64,000 nt of DNA from Lachnospiraceae bacterium. GTDB lineage: Bacteria; Bacillota; Clostridia; Lachnospirales; Lachnospiraceae. Below are positions 1-8,858 of this stretch, one piece after another. The stretch spans positions 3,197,501 to 3,261,500 of the forward strand of contig CP107199.1 in assembly GCA_025758065.1 (NCBI GenBank), written 5' to 3'. Below the pieces are notes generated by a model. It saw only the letters and a program-made list of their open reading frames with translations. It was not told the DNA's origin and made no database searches. Position 1 is the stretch's first letter. The number at the start of each line of letters is the position of its first letter. Made by a program: the position numbers and the translations under genes.

Positions 1-34
1 TTCCACATCGTGTATGATAGCACAGGTGGTTGAA

Positions 35-379
35 ATGGAAAAAATCGTTGAACAGGGTCTGTTGTTTGATTTCTATGGAGAACTGCTGACGGAACACCAG
101 CGTCGTATTTACGAAGATATGGTGTTAAATGATCTTTCGCCCAGCGAGATCGCAAAGGAGCAGGGGATCAGCCGTCAGAGTGTTCACGATCTTAAGAAAC
201 GGTGCGACAAGATACTGGAAGAATATGAAACAAAATTGCAGCTGGTAGCCAAGTTTATGAAAATCCGGGAGATGATCCGGGAATTAGATGATCTTGCTGA
301 TACCTGTGCAAAAACCAGAGATATGGCTCTGATCGACCAGATCCGGAAACTTTCCGGAGAGATTACAGCCACACTTTAG
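35..379 (+). CDS. ylxM: YlxM/p13-family HTH protein (UPF0122)
   Basis: This small helix-turn-helix protein sits directly upstream of ffh, as ylxM does in most Firmicutes, where it is linked to the signal recognition particle. The sigma-70 region-4-like HTH is visible in the first 60 residues (SEIAKEQGISRQSVHDLKKR), followed by a helical C-terminus. I chose the ATG at 35 because AGGTGG lies 6 nt upstream; an in-frame ATG at 14 would add seven residues and has no ribosome site. The stop codon runs into the ffh ribosome site, so the two are probably cotranscribed. Family assignment is secure; its biochemical role in SRP function is only known in outline. Confidence 0.93.
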   Translation: MEKIVEQGLLFDFYGELLTEHQRRIYEDMVLNDLSPSEIAKEQGISRQSVHDLKKRCDKILEEYETKLQLVAKFMKIREMIRELDDLADTCAKTRDMALIDQIRKLSGEITATL

Positions 380-389
380 GAGGTTATGA

Positions 390-1772
390 ATGGCTTTTGA
401 AAGCTTATCCGACAAATTGCAGAATATTTTCAAAAACCTACGTGGCAAAGGCCGGCTTTCTGAAGCAGATGTAAAAGCTGCCTTAAAGGAAGTTAAAATG
501 GCACTTCTGGAAGCAGATGTAAGCTTTAAAGTAGTTAAGCAGTTCATCAGCTCCATTCAGGAAAGAGCTGTAGGGGAAGAGGTATTCGGAAGCCTGACAC
601 CAGGACAGACTGTTATTAAGATCGTAACAGAAGAACTGGTAAAGCTGATGGGCTCTGAAACCACAGAAATAGCCTTAAAACCGGGCAATGAGATCACAGT
701 CATTATGATGGCAGGTCTTCAGGGTGCCGGTAAAACCACAACAACAGCCAAGATTGCTGCCAAGTTAAAAGCAAAAGGAAGAAAACCGCTGTTAGTTGCC
801 TGCGATGTATATCGTCCGGCTGCTATTAAACAGCTGCAGATCAACGGCGAGAAAGTTGATGTGCCTGTATTCTCCATGGGCGATAAGATCAGCCCGGTGG
901 ATATTGCCAAAGCCGCTGTGGAACATGCTTCCAAGAACAATTTTAATGTAGTGATCCTGGATACAGCCGGCCGTCTTCATGTAGATGAAAACATGATGGA
1001 AGAGCTGGAGCAGATCAAGGAAGCAGTCAATGTATATCAGACCATACTGGTAGTTGATGCCATGACTGGTCAGGATGCAGTCAATGTTTCCGGAACCTTT
1101 AATGATAAGATCGGTATTGATGGTGTGATCCTTACAAAGCTGGATGGCGATACCCGAGGCGGTGCAGCCCTTTCTATCCGCTCTGTCACCGGAAAACCTA
1201 TTTTATACATCGGTATGGGAGAAAAGCTCTCTGACCTGGAGCAGTTTTATCCAGACCGTATGGCCTCCAGAATCCTTGGAATGGGTGATATCCAGTCTCT
1301 CATTGAGAAAGCAGCAGCCCAGGTAGATGAGGAACAGGCCAAAGAGTTATCCCAGAAGCTGCGCAAGGCAGAGTTTGATTACAATGATTTCTTAAACCAG
1401 ATGCAGCAGATCAGGAAAATGGGCGGTATGGGAAGTATCCTTTCCATGATGCCTGGTGTGGGGAGCCAGTTAGCTGGTGTAGATATGGATGAAGGCGAAC
1501 GGTCTATGCACCGTGTAGAATCTATTATCCTTTCCATGACAAAAGAGGAACGGGCTAATCCGGGACTGATAAATCCATCCCGCAAACAGCGTATTGCAAA
1601 AGGCGCTGGCGTAGATATTGGCGAAGTAAACCGTCTGGTAAAGCAGTTTGACCAGATGAAAAAAATGATGAAACAGATGCCGGGACTCATGGGCGGCGGC
1701 AAGCGCAAAGGCATGAAAGGTCTTGGCGGTTTAGGCGGTCTTATGGGCGGCAAGATGAAGCTTCCATTTTAA
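390..1772 (+). CDS. ffh: Signal recognition particle GTPase Ffh
   Basis: Ffh binds signal sequences on nascent chains and, with 4.5S/6S RNA and FtsY, delivers ribosomes to the membrane. The 460 residues show an N-terminal four-helix bundle, the G-domain with P-loop GLQGAGKTT near residue 109, DTAGR near 191 and TKLDGD near 249. A methionine-rich M domain follows from about 300, with MKKMMKQMPG near the C-terminus and a Gly/Lys/Met-rich tail. Length matches the family. AGGAGG lies 5 nt before the ATG. It is second in the ylxM-ffh-rpsP-khpA-rimM run. Confidence 0.98.
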   Translation: MAFESLSDKLQNIFKNLRGKGRLSEADVKAALKEVKMALLEADVSFKVVKQFISSIQERAVGEEVFGSLTPGQTVIKIVTEELVKLMGSETTEIALKPGNEITVIMMAGLQGAGKTTTTAKIAAKLKAKGRKPLLVACDVYRPAAIKQLQINGEKVDVPVFSMGDKISPVDIAKAAVEHASKNNFNVVILDTAGRLHVDENMMEELEQIKEAVNVYQTILVVDAMTGQDAVNVSGTFNDKIGIDGVILTKLDGDTRGGAALSIRSVTGKPILYIGMGEKLSDLEQFYPDRMASRILGMGDIQSLIEKAAAQVDEEQAKELSQKLRKAEFDYNDFLNQMQQIRKMGGMGSILSMMPGVGSQLAGVDMDEGERSMHRVESIILSMTKEERANPGLINPSRKQRIAKGAGVDIGEVNRLVKQFDQMKKMMKQMPGLMGGGKRKGMKGLGGLGGLMGGKMKLPF

Positions 1773-1872
1773 GCTTCTGGCAAACTTAGATAGTCAGACA
1801 GGTGTTCCTGTATGTCTAACATATAAAAACGAAAACAAATAGAAAAGATTAATTTTACGGAGGTATGTAACA

Positions 1873-2115
1873 ATGGCAGTAAAGATGAGATTAAGAAGAA
1901 TGGGACAGAAGAAGGCTCCTTTTTATAGAATCGTAGTTTCTGATTCCAGATCCCCAAGAGACGGAAAGTTCATCGAGGAAGTTGGATATTATGATTCCAC
2001 CAAGGATCCTAGCGTGATCAAGTTTGATGAAGAAGCTACCAAGAAGTGGTTAGCAAATGGCGCTCAGCCAACCGAAACTGTAGGAAAGCTGTTAAAGATC
2101 GCTGGTATTCAGTAA
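1873..2115 (+). CDS. rpsP: 30S ribosomal protein S16
   Basis: An 80-residue S16 with the canonical N-terminus MAVKMRLRRMGQKKAPFYRI and the conserved VVSDSRSPRDGKFIEEVG stretch. S16 stabilises the central and 5' domains of the small subunit. GGAGG lies 10 nt upstream of the ATG. Its position after ffh and before a KH-domain gene and rimM is the standard Firmicutes order. Confidence 0.99.
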   Translation: MAVKMRLRRMGQKKAPFYRIVVSDSRSPRDGKFIEEVGYYDSTKDPSVIKFDEEATKKWLANGAQPTETVGKLLKIAGIQ

Positions 2116-2139
2116 TCTTTAATCAAATGAGGTGGAGAG

Positions 2140-2367
2140 ATGAAGGAATTAGTCGAAGTGATTGCGAAAGCATTAGTCGATAACCCGGATGCGGTTGTAG
2201 TCAATGAATCCCTGAAAGGTGACGACACACTGATCGAACTTACGGTAGCTCCTGCCGATATGGGCAAGGTCATTGGCAAACAAGGCAGGATCGCAAAAGC
2301 AATCCGTTCCGTAGTCAAGGCCGCTGCCTCAAAGGAAGACAAGAAAGTAATCGTAGAGATTCAGTAA
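2140..2367 (+). CDS. khpA: KH-domain RNA-binding protein KhpA
   Basis: A 75-residue single KH-domain protein (YlqC/KhpA family) with the GxxG-type loop in MGKVIGKQGRIAKAIRSVVK. Family members bind RNA, often with KhpB/Jag, and affect cell length in streptococci. It follows rpsP by 24 bp with an AGGTGG ribosome site, and is followed at once by a strong terminator-like hairpin, so the ylxM-khpA unit may largely stop here. Confidence 0.95.
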   Translation: MKELVEVIAKALVDNPDAVVVNESLKGDDTLIELTVAPADMGKVIGKQGRIAKAIRSVVKAAASKEDKKVIVEIQ

Positions 2368-2373
2368 AAAAGG

Positions 2374-2420
2374 AGGGACTGCCGCAGAATAGATACAGCT
2401 ATTTTGCGGCAGCCCTTTTT
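2374..2420 (+). terminator. Rho-independent terminator after khpA
   Basis: A stem pairs GGGACTGCCGCA with TGCGGCAGCCC and is followed by a run of T. It separates khpA from the repeat element and rimM. Confidence 0.85.
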
Positions 2421-2425
2421 AGTTA

Positions 2426-2588
2426 ATGTACTCTCGGAATCTTTTTGTACTTGATTTTGCGAGAAGATTTTTTGTCAGTTGTGCCCAAATTTTTGAGGCG
2501 TACGCGGTGCGTACGTTGATAAAATTCGGGTGCGACTGGCGAAAAATCGGCCGCAAAGGCAAGTGCATGAAAGACTCCGAGAGTACAT
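2426..2588. repeat. 163-bp inverted-end repeat element, copy 1
   Basis: The element begins ATGTACTCTCGGAATCTTT and ends AAAGACTCCGAGAGTACAT. The ends are a 19-bp inverted repeat with one mismatch. A second copy of the same length lies at 27114-27276, with near-identical flanks and a diverged centre. It encodes nothing credible: reading from its first ATG only gives a false 66-residue extension of RimM. It resembles a MITE or a bacterial structured repeat, and occupies the untranslated leader of rimM. Confidence 0.85.
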
Positions 2589-2623
2589 GTTATATATTTA
2601 TATACAGAAAGGATCTTATATTT

Positions 2624-3136
2624 ATGGAAAACATGCTGCGTGTAGGTGTAGTGACATCTACTCATGGTGTAAGAGGCGAAGTAAAGGTTTTTCCTACCAC
2701 GGACGATGCCAAGCGTTTTAAAAAGTTGAAAACGGTTATTCTGGACACTGGAAAAGGACAGACTGCTTTAGAGATCGAACAGGTAAAATTCTTCAAAAAT
2801 ATGGTCATCTTAAAGTTTAAAGGCTATGATAATATCAATGATGTAGAAACCTGGCGCCAGAAAGACCTTCTTATTACCAGAGAACAGGCCGTTGCCTTAA
2901 AACCAGATGAATACTTTATCACAGATCTGATTGGTCTGCAGGTAAATGATGATGAAGGAAATGAAGTAGGCACTATCAAAGATGTACTGGAAACAGGGGC
3001 AAATGATGTATATGTAGTAGCTCTTCCAAATGGAAAGGAGCTCCTCCTGCCTGCTATTAAAGACTGTATCCTGAATGTGGATATGGAAAATGGTGAAATG
3101 ACAGTTCATATCCTGGATGGTTTAATGGATCTGTAA
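2624..3136 (+). CDS. rimM: 16S rRNA processing protein RimM
   Basis: RimM assists maturation of the 30S head and binds S19. The 170-residue product begins MENMLRVGVVTSTHGVRGEV, has the RimM N-terminal barrel followed by the PRC-barrel-like C-terminal domain (VNDDEGNEVGTIKDVLETGA), and matches the normal family length. The reading frame is open back to 2426, but that extension is translated repeat DNA. An AAAGGA ribosome site sits about 12 nt before the ATG at 2624. In many relatives trmD follows rimM; here mutL follows by 16 bp. Confidence 0.95.
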   Translation: MENMLRVGVVTSTHGVRGEVKVFPTTDDAKRFKKLKTVILDTGKGQTALEIEQVKFFKNMVILKFKGYDNINDVETWRQKDLLITREQAVALKPDEYFITDLIGLQVNDDEGNEVGTIKDVLETGANDVYVVALPNGKELLLPAIKDCILNVDMENGEMTVHILDGLMDL

Positions 3137-3152
3137 GAAAGGACTTGATGCT

Positions 3153-5213
3153 ATGCCCACCATCACTGTTTTAGACGAGACCACCATTAATAAGATCGCA
3201 GCCGGAGAAGTGATCGAACGGCCTGCTTCTGTTGTAAAAGAGCTTCTGGAAAATGCCATTGATGCCCAGGCCACAGCTGTTACCGTAGAAATACGTGATG
3301 GTGGCTGCAGTCTGATCCGCATCACTGATAATGGTTGCGGTATCCCCAAAGATCAGGTTGCCACAGCCTTTTTAAGACATGCCACCAGCAAAATACATAC
3401 AGTAGATGACTTGATGACCATCGGTTCCCTTGGCTTTCGCGGAGAAGCTTTAGCCAGTATTGCTGCAGTTTCACAGGTAGAGCTGATCTCAAAAACAGCC
3501 CAGACTCTTACTGGTATCCGTTACCAGATCGAAGGCGGGAGAGAAAAAAGCTTAGAGGAGATTGGTGCTCCTGAAGGGACCACGATCATCGCAAGAAACT
3601 TGTTTTTTAATACTCCGGCCAGAAAGAAGTTTTTAAAAACCCCTGTTACAGAAGGGACTCATGTGGCTTCTGTAGTGGAAAAGATCGCATTATCCCACCC
3701 GGATATTTCCATCCGTTTTATCCAGAATAACCAGAACAAGCTCTATACTTCCGGTAATAATAATCTGAAGGATCTGATCTACACAGTATTTGGCCGGGAG
3801 ATCACTGCCAATCTGTTAGAAGTCCATGCACAAGGACCTGGGATCACCATTACCGGCTATATTGGAAAACCGGTGATAGCACGTTCTAACCGCAATTATG
3901 AGAACTATTTTGTCAATGGCCGGTTTGTACGCAGCAATATCCTTTCTAAAGCCATAGAAGAGGCTTACAAGCCTTTCATGATGCAGCATAAGTATCCCTT
4001 TACCATGCTGCATTTCCAGATCGATCCGCAGACACTGGATGTAAATGTCCATCCAACCAAAATGGAGCTGCGCTTCAGTGATGGTGAATTTATATATGAG
4101 CAGACAGTAAACGCAGTATCAAATGCCCTGGCACACAAAGAACTGATCCCGGATGTAAACTTAAACGAAAAAGGTGAGCAGGATACAAGGCGTTTTGAGG
4201 TGAAAAAAGCTCCAAGACCGGAGCCTTTTGAGACAAAACGAAAAGATGTACTGGAACAGCAGAAGTTTCCTGCAGCGGAAAAATCCGCGGCTGTTTCTGC
4301 TGAAGGAAGTTATCGCCAGATCGCGCCGCCGAAACCTTCTTTTGTAAAAGAACCGGATATTTCGGATATGATGCCGGAATGGCTGAAGGAAAGAAAAAAA
4401 GCGGAAGAAGAGAACCTGAAAGCTTTTAGAAAGCAGGACAACAATACAATTAATGAGAAAATATCTCAAAGCAATACAAGTTCAGGTAATAGCGCGCAGA
4501 CTTCTGTTAACAGAAATACACAGCTGGATTTTGCATCAAAGAATATTATGGATAAACCCATTCCTGATATGCCTGCAGCTACGGCTCCCAAACAATTAGA
4601 TCTCTTTGGGGAAAAGCTGCTGGATCCATCTTCCCGCCTGAAACATAAGTTGATCGGACAGCTCTTTGACACTTACTGGCTGATTGAATATAATGACCAC
4701 TTATATATTATTGACCAGCATGCAGCCCATGAAAAGGTTCTTTATGAAAAGACGGTAAAAAGCTTAAAAGACCGCGATTACAATTCTCAGATGGTGGAAC
4801 CGCCTATCATTTTAACTTTAAATCCAAATGAAGAGCTTCTGTTAAATAAATATATGGAATACTTTACCCACATCGGCTTTGAGATCGAACCTTTTGGCGG
4901 CCGGGAGTTTGCTGTCCGGGCAGTACCAGCCAATCTGTTTTCCGTTGCAAAAAAGGATCTGCTTTTAGAAATGATCGATGGGTTGTCTGATGAGATGGCT
5001 GCACACAGCCCAAACAGTATTTATGAAAAGATCGCATCCATGTCATGTAAGGCGGCTGTGAAAGGCGGTAATCAATTATCGGCTATGGAAGCAAATGAAC
5101 TGATCGACCAGTTATTGAAGTTAGACAATCCTTACGCCTGCCCTCATGGACGTCCCACCATTATCTCCATGAGCCGCTATGAACTGGAAAAGAAATTTAA
5201 GCGCATTGTATAA
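3153..5213 (+). CDS. mutL: DNA mismatch repair protein MutL
   Basis: A 686-residue MutL of the endonuclease-active type. The N-terminal GHKL ATPase shows ELLENAIDA, DNGCGIP and GFRGEAL in the first 100 residues. A long low-complexity linker runs from about 330 to 490. The C-terminal domain carries the metal-site motif DQHAAHEKVLYE, then CKAAVKGG and CPHGRP, which mark MutL proteins that nick DNA themselves, as expected in a bacterium lacking MutH. mutS is not in the window. miaA starts 10 bp downstream. Confidence 0.97.
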   Translation: MPTITVLDETTINKIAAGEVIERPASVVKELLENAIDAQATAVTVEIRDGGCSLIRITDNGCGIPKDQVATAFLRHATSKIHTVDDLMTIGSLGFRGEALASIAAVSQVELISKTAQTLTGIRYQIEGGREKSLEEIGAPEGTTIIARNLFFNTPARKKFLKTPVTEGTHVASVVEKIALSHPDISIRFIQNNQNKLYTSGNNNLKDLIYTVFGREITANLLEVHAQGPGITITGYIGKPVIARSNRNYENYFVNGRFVRSNILSKAIEEAYKPFMMQHKYPFTMLHFQIDPQTLDVNVHPTKMELRFSDGEFIYEQTVNAVSNALAHKELIPDVNLNEKGEQDTRRFEVKKAPRPEPFETKRKDVLEQQKFPAAEKSAAVSAEGSYRQIAPPKPSFVKEPDISDMMPEWLKERKKAEEENLKAFRKQDNNTINEKISQSNTSSGNSAQTSVNRNTQLDFASKNIMDKPIPDMPAATAPKQLDLFGEKLLDPSSRLKHKLIGQLFDTYWLIEYNDHLYIIDQHAAHEKVLYEKTVKSLKDRDYNSQMVEPPIILTLNPNEELLLNKYMEYFTHIGFEIEPFGGREFAVRAVPANLFSVAKKDLLLEMIDGLSDEMAAHSPNSIYEKIASMSCKAAVKGGNQLSAMEANELIDQLLKLDNPYACPHGRPTIISMSRYELEKKFKRIV

Positions 5214-5223
5214 AGGAGAGCAT

Positions 5224-6192
5224 ATGAATACAGAGAAAAAGCCCCTTCTTATCCTTACAGGGCCTACAGCTGTAGGCAAAACAGCTCTTTCCATCCAGCT
5301 TGCAAAAGCAGTAGGCGGAGAGATAGTAAGTGCAGATTCCATGCAGGTATACCGGCATATGGACATAGGTTCCGCAAAGATAACAGAGGAAGAAATGGAG
5401 GGAATTCCTCATTATCTTATTGATGTACTGGATCCCCAGGATGATTTTAATGTAGCCACCTTTCAGACACTTGCCCGCCATGCAATGGATGAGATTTATT
5501 CTCGTGGGAATATTCCTATTATCACAGGGGGAACCGGATTTTATATCCAGGCTCTGTTGTATGATATTGACTTCAAAGAGAATAATGAGAAAAATCCTAT
5601 CCGTAAAGAATTAGAACAGCTTGCAAAGGAACTTGGGGACAAGGCACCAGGAGTTCTTCACGAGAAATTATCTCATATAGATCCGGAAGCTGCCAGGCAG
5701 ATCCATGCCAATAATATAAAGCGTGTGATCCGCGCTATTGAATATTTCGAACAGACAGGTGAAAAAATCTCAGAGCATAATGAAGAAATGCATCAGAAGG
5801 AATCTCCTTATAATTTCTTATATTATGTTCTCACCAGAGACCGTAAGACTCTTTACGAACGCATTGACAAACGTGTAGATATTATGATAGCAAACGGTCT
5901 GGTAAAAGAAATAGAGGAATTAAAAGCTATGGGCTGTCACAGAGGCCAGACTTCCATGCAGGGACTTGGCTACAAGGAAATATTAGACTATCTGGACGGC
6001 AGTTGTACCCTTGATGAGGCTGTTTATATCCTTAAACGAGATACAAGACATTTTGCCAAAAGGCAGCTGACCTGGTTTCGCAGGGAGCGGGATGTACGCT
6101 GGTTAGACCTTGACAGGTACCAGGGAAATACGGATCTGATCCTTAAGGATATATTAAAGGATTGCGAAGAAAAACGAATCGTGCTAAAATAG
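5224..6192 (+). CDS. miaA: tRNA dimethylallyltransferase MiaA
   Basis: MiaA prenylates A37 of tRNAs that read UNN codons, using dimethylallyl diphosphate. The 322-residue product has the P-loop GPTAVGKTALS, the DSMQVYRHMDIGSAK motif and GGTGFYIQALLYD, all characteristic. The ATG at 5224 has AAAGGAGAG just upstream, overlapping the mutL stop; the longer frame from 5179 lies inside mutL. The mutL-miaA pairing is conserved. Confidence 0.97.
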   Translation: MNTEKKPLLILTGPTAVGKTALSIQLAKAVGGEIVSADSMQVYRHMDIGSAKITEEEMEGIPHYLIDVLDPQDDFNVATFQTLARHAMDEIYSRGNIPIITGGTGFYIQALLYDIDFKENNEKNPIRKELEQLAKELGDKAPGVLHEKLSHIDPEAARQIHANNIKRVIRAIEYFEQTGEKISEHNEEMHQKESPYNFLYYVLTRDRKTLYERIDKRVDIMIANGLVKEIEELKAMGCHRGQTSMQGLGYKEILDYLDGSCTLDEAVYILKRDTRHFAKRQLTWFRRERDVRWLDLDRYQGNTDLILKDILKDCEEKRIVLK

Positions 6193-6235
6193 CAAACCGA
6201 AAATCAATTATTTATTTAAGAGGAGTTATAAAACA

Positions 6236-7531
6236 ATGGAACAGCAGATCTTAGACGGCATGTATGAACAGCTGGGTATCAGCAAAGAGGTTCTTGACTA
6301 TGCCGCAGATATAGAAGAAAGCCTGAAAGAACGTTTTGAAGGGATCGACCAGGTTGCTGAATACAACCAGCTAAAGGTTTTAAAGGGCATGCAGGACAAT
6401 AAGGTCAGCGATATCCATTTTGCCGCAACTACCGGTTATGGATACAATGATCTGGGGCGTGATACATTGGAAGATGTATATGCCAGTGTTTTCCATACTG
6501 AAAGCGCCCTGGTACGTCCCCAGCTTATCTCCGGAACTCATGCACTGCATATTGCCTTGTCCGGAAATTTACGCCCTGGAGATGAACTTTTATCTCCTGT
6601 GGGAAAACCATATGACACATTGGAAGAGGTCATCGGAATCCGTGATTCTGTAGGCTCTTTAAAGGAATATGGTGTCAGCTACCGTCAGGTAGACCTTCTC
6701 CCTGACGGCACCTTTGACTATGAGAACATTGCAAAGGCTATTAACGAAAAAACCAAATTGGTGACCATCCAGCGTTCCAAAGGCTATGATCCACGTCCTA
6801 CCTTTTCTGTAAAACAGATCGGTGAGCTGATCGCTTTTGTAAAGAAGATCAAACCAGAGGTTATCTGCATGGTAGATAACTGCTATGGTGAATTTGTAGA
6901 AACCATTGAACCTACTGATGTAGGGGCAGATATGATCGTTGGTTCTCTGATCAAAAACCCAGGCGGTGGTCTTGCACCTATCGGCGGTTATATTGCAGGT
7001 AAGAAAGAATGTGTAGACAGAGCCTCTTACCGTTTAAGCGCTCCAGGACTTGGAAAAGAAGTCGGCGCAAGCCTTGGCTTAAACCAGCAGTTATACCAGG
7101 GATTTTTCTTATCCCCAACGGTTGTTGCAGGTGCATTAAAAGGAGCCATTTTTGCAGCTAATGTATATGAAAGATTAGGCTGTGGTGTTGTCCCAAACGG
7201 AAGTGAATCCCGCCACGACATCATTCAGGCCATTACTTTCGGTACTGCCCAGGGTGTTATTTCTTTCTGCAAAGGCATCCAGGCAGCTGCTCCTGTAGAC
7301 AGCTTTGTTACTCCTGAGCCATGGGATATGCCGGGATATGACAGCCAGGTCATCATGGCAGCCGGCGCTTTTGTCCAGGGATCTTCCATTGAATTAAGCG
7401 CAGACGGCCCGATCAAACCACCGTACGCCGTTTACTTTCAGGGCGGTCTTACCTGGTATCACGCAAAACTTGGAATCCTTAAGTCTTTACAACAGCTTAT
7501 CGATGACGGGGTTTTGAAAATTTTAAGATGA
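6236..7531 (+). CDS. PLP-dependent methionine gamma-lyase/aluminium-resistance family protein
   Basis: A 431-residue fold-type I PLP enzyme of the family often annotated aluminium resistance protein or methionine gamma-lyase family (B. subtilis YnbB), usually next to miaA and hfq. The likely PLP lysine lies in GSLIKNPGGGLAPIGGYIAG, and the substrate-side motif SGTHALHIAL is present. The true substrate is not established; the aluminium label is historical. AGGAG lies about 10 nt upstream. hfq, often found here, is absent. Confidence 0.88.
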   Translation: MEQQILDGMYEQLGISKEVLDYAADIEESLKERFEGIDQVAEYNQLKVLKGMQDNKVSDIHFAATTGYGYNDLGRDTLEDVYASVFHTESALVRPQLISGTHALHIALSGNLRPGDELLSPVGKPYDTLEEVIGIRDSVGSLKEYGVSYRQVDLLPDGTFDYENIAKAINEKTKLVTIQRSKGYDPRPTFSVKQIGELIAFVKKIKPEVICMVDNCYGEFVETIEPTDVGADMIVGSLIKNPGGGLAPIGGYIAGKKECVDRASYRLSAPGLGKEVGASLGLNQQLYQGFFLSPTVVAGALKGAIFAANVYERLGCGVVPNGSESRHDIIQAITFGTAQGVISFCKGIQAAAPVDSFVTPEPWDMPGYDSQVIMAAGAFVQGSSIELSADGPIKPPYAVYFQGGLTWYHAKLGILKSLQQLIDDGVLKILR

Positions 7532-7576
7532 CATAAAAAAAGACTTATGATAATATGATAACTTAAGGAGAGTGTT

Positions 7577-7828
7577 ATGGGACGTAAGAATTTCTGGATT
7601 CTTCTGATCATGTTGCTTGCAGGCATTGTATTAGGAGGCTTTATGGGTCAGCTGGCCAATGGCATTTCATGGCTTAGCTGGCTGAATTTTGGCCAGTCTT
7701 TTGGTCTTGATTCACCTTTAGTCATCAACTTTGGCATACTTGTCATCACTTTGGGACTTACCATCAAGATCACCATGGCCAGCATCATCGGTATTGCCAT
7801 TGCCCTTATCATTTACCGTATGATCTAG
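7577..7828 (+). CDS. DUF4321 small membrane protein
   Basis: An 83-residue protein with an N-terminal membrane segment (WILLIMLLAGIVLGGFMGQL) and a C-terminal hydrophobic segment, matching DUF4321 proteins found near radC/mreC in clostridia. No function is known. AAGGAG precedes the ATG. Its stop codon TAG is part of the left inverted end of the repeat that follows. Confidence 0.75.
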   Translation: MGRKNFWILLIMLLAGIVLGGFMGQLANGISWLSWLNFGQSFGLDSPLVINFGILVITLGLTIKITMASIIGIAIALIIYRMI

Positions 7829-7989
7829 TATAATCCACGATAATTACCGATCCATTACACGCAGGATAAATTTTCATGTGCAAGGAAGCTGAATGAGGCG
7901 ATGCCGGTAGCATCGTCGATTGAAGCCGATGCGGCAGATGGAAATTTAGACAAGTGAAAGGAGCGGATAATTATTGTAGATTATACTAG
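7825..7989. repeat. 165-bp element with ~27-bp imperfect inverted ends
   Basis: The left arm starts CTAGTATAATCCACGATAAT and the reverse complement of the right arm starts CTAGTATAATCTACAATAAT, so the ends pair over about 27 bp. The interior has more pairing potential (AAATTTTCAT against ATGGAAATTT). No coding potential was seen. Length is close to the 163-bp family but the sequence is different. The left arm overlaps the stop of the preceding gene. A short hairpin (TAGTACAT/ATGTACTA) follows at 7987-8010. Confidence 0.7.
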
Positions 7990-8069
7990 TACATCGTTTT
8001 CAATGTACTAATATTTTCCTTTGCTTCTGACAGATGTACTTGGAGAGGTGCTTAAGTCAGGAGGATGCA

Positions 8070-8798
8070 ATGAAAAAAAAGATCCAAACAACAGAAAAAA
8101 ATGTACAGAAACTGACCATGAAACAGCTGCCCAAAGAGGACAGGCCTTATGAAAAATGCCTGACACAGGGAGCCAGGTTCCTTACAGATGAAGAGCTTTT
8201 AGCAGTGATCATCCGTACTGGTTCCAAAGATGCCACATCTTTGGAACTGGCCAGAAGCATACTTGCTTTAGAAGGTCATGGCACCCGTCTTTTAGGACTT
8301 TTACATCATTCCCTGAAAGATTACTGCCGTATCAAAGGCATTGGAATGGTAAAAGGTGCCCAGCTTATGTGTATCGGGGAACTTTCCCGGCGCATCTGGA
8401 ATTATAAGACCAAAGAAACCGTTCTTTCTTTCACCCAGCCAGAGCAGATCGCCGAATATTATATGGAAGATCTGCGGCATTTAGAACAGGAAGAGATCCA
8501 CGTTATGTTCTTAAATACCAAACAGAACCTTTTACGTGATTTTTTGGTATCTAAAGGCACAGTTAATGCTTCTGTGATCACTCCAAGAGAGATCCTCATT
8601 GAGGGTCTTCGCAGTCTTGCAGTGAGTATGATCCTGGTCCACAACCACCCCAGCGGTGATCCATCTCCCAGTGAATCGGATCTGCTTTTAACACGCCGGG
8701 TAAAAGAAGCAGGAGATGTAATAGGGATCTCCCTTCTGGACCATATTATTATTGGAGATAAACGTTATCTAAGTTTCAGACAACAGCAGATCATGTAA
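8070..8798 (+). CDS. radC: RadC-family JAMM/MPN protein
   Basis: A 242-residue RadC (UPF0758) protein with a helix-hairpin-helix-like N-terminal part and the C-terminal JAMM metal-binding motif HNHPSGDPSPSESD. The old role in radiation repair is not supported in other bacteria; the exact function is open. I use the ATG at 8070 because AGGAGG sits 5 nt upstream; the frame is open to 8034. It precedes mreC, the conserved order in Gram-positives. Confidence 0.93.
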   Translation: MKKKIQTTEKNVQKLTMKQLPKEDRPYEKCLTQGARFLTDEELLAVIIRTGSKDATSLELARSILALEGHGTRLLGLLHHSLKDYCRIKGIGMVKGAQLMCIGELSRRIWNYKTKETVLSFTQPEQIAEYYMEDLRHLEQEEIHVMFLNTKQNLLRDFLVSKGTVNASVITPREILIEGLRSLAVSMILVHNHPSGDPSPSESDLLLTRRVKEAGDVIGISLLDHIIIGDKRYLSFRQQQIM

Positions 8799-8858
8799 CA
8801 TGATCTTATGGCAATACACGTTACTACATGTTTTACAGGTAAAGGAAATCAGATATCC

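Noticed and set aside
2426..2623. N-terminal extension of RimM by 66 residues
   Set aside because: The extension is translated repeat DNA; the RimM family starts at 2624 with a ribosome site.
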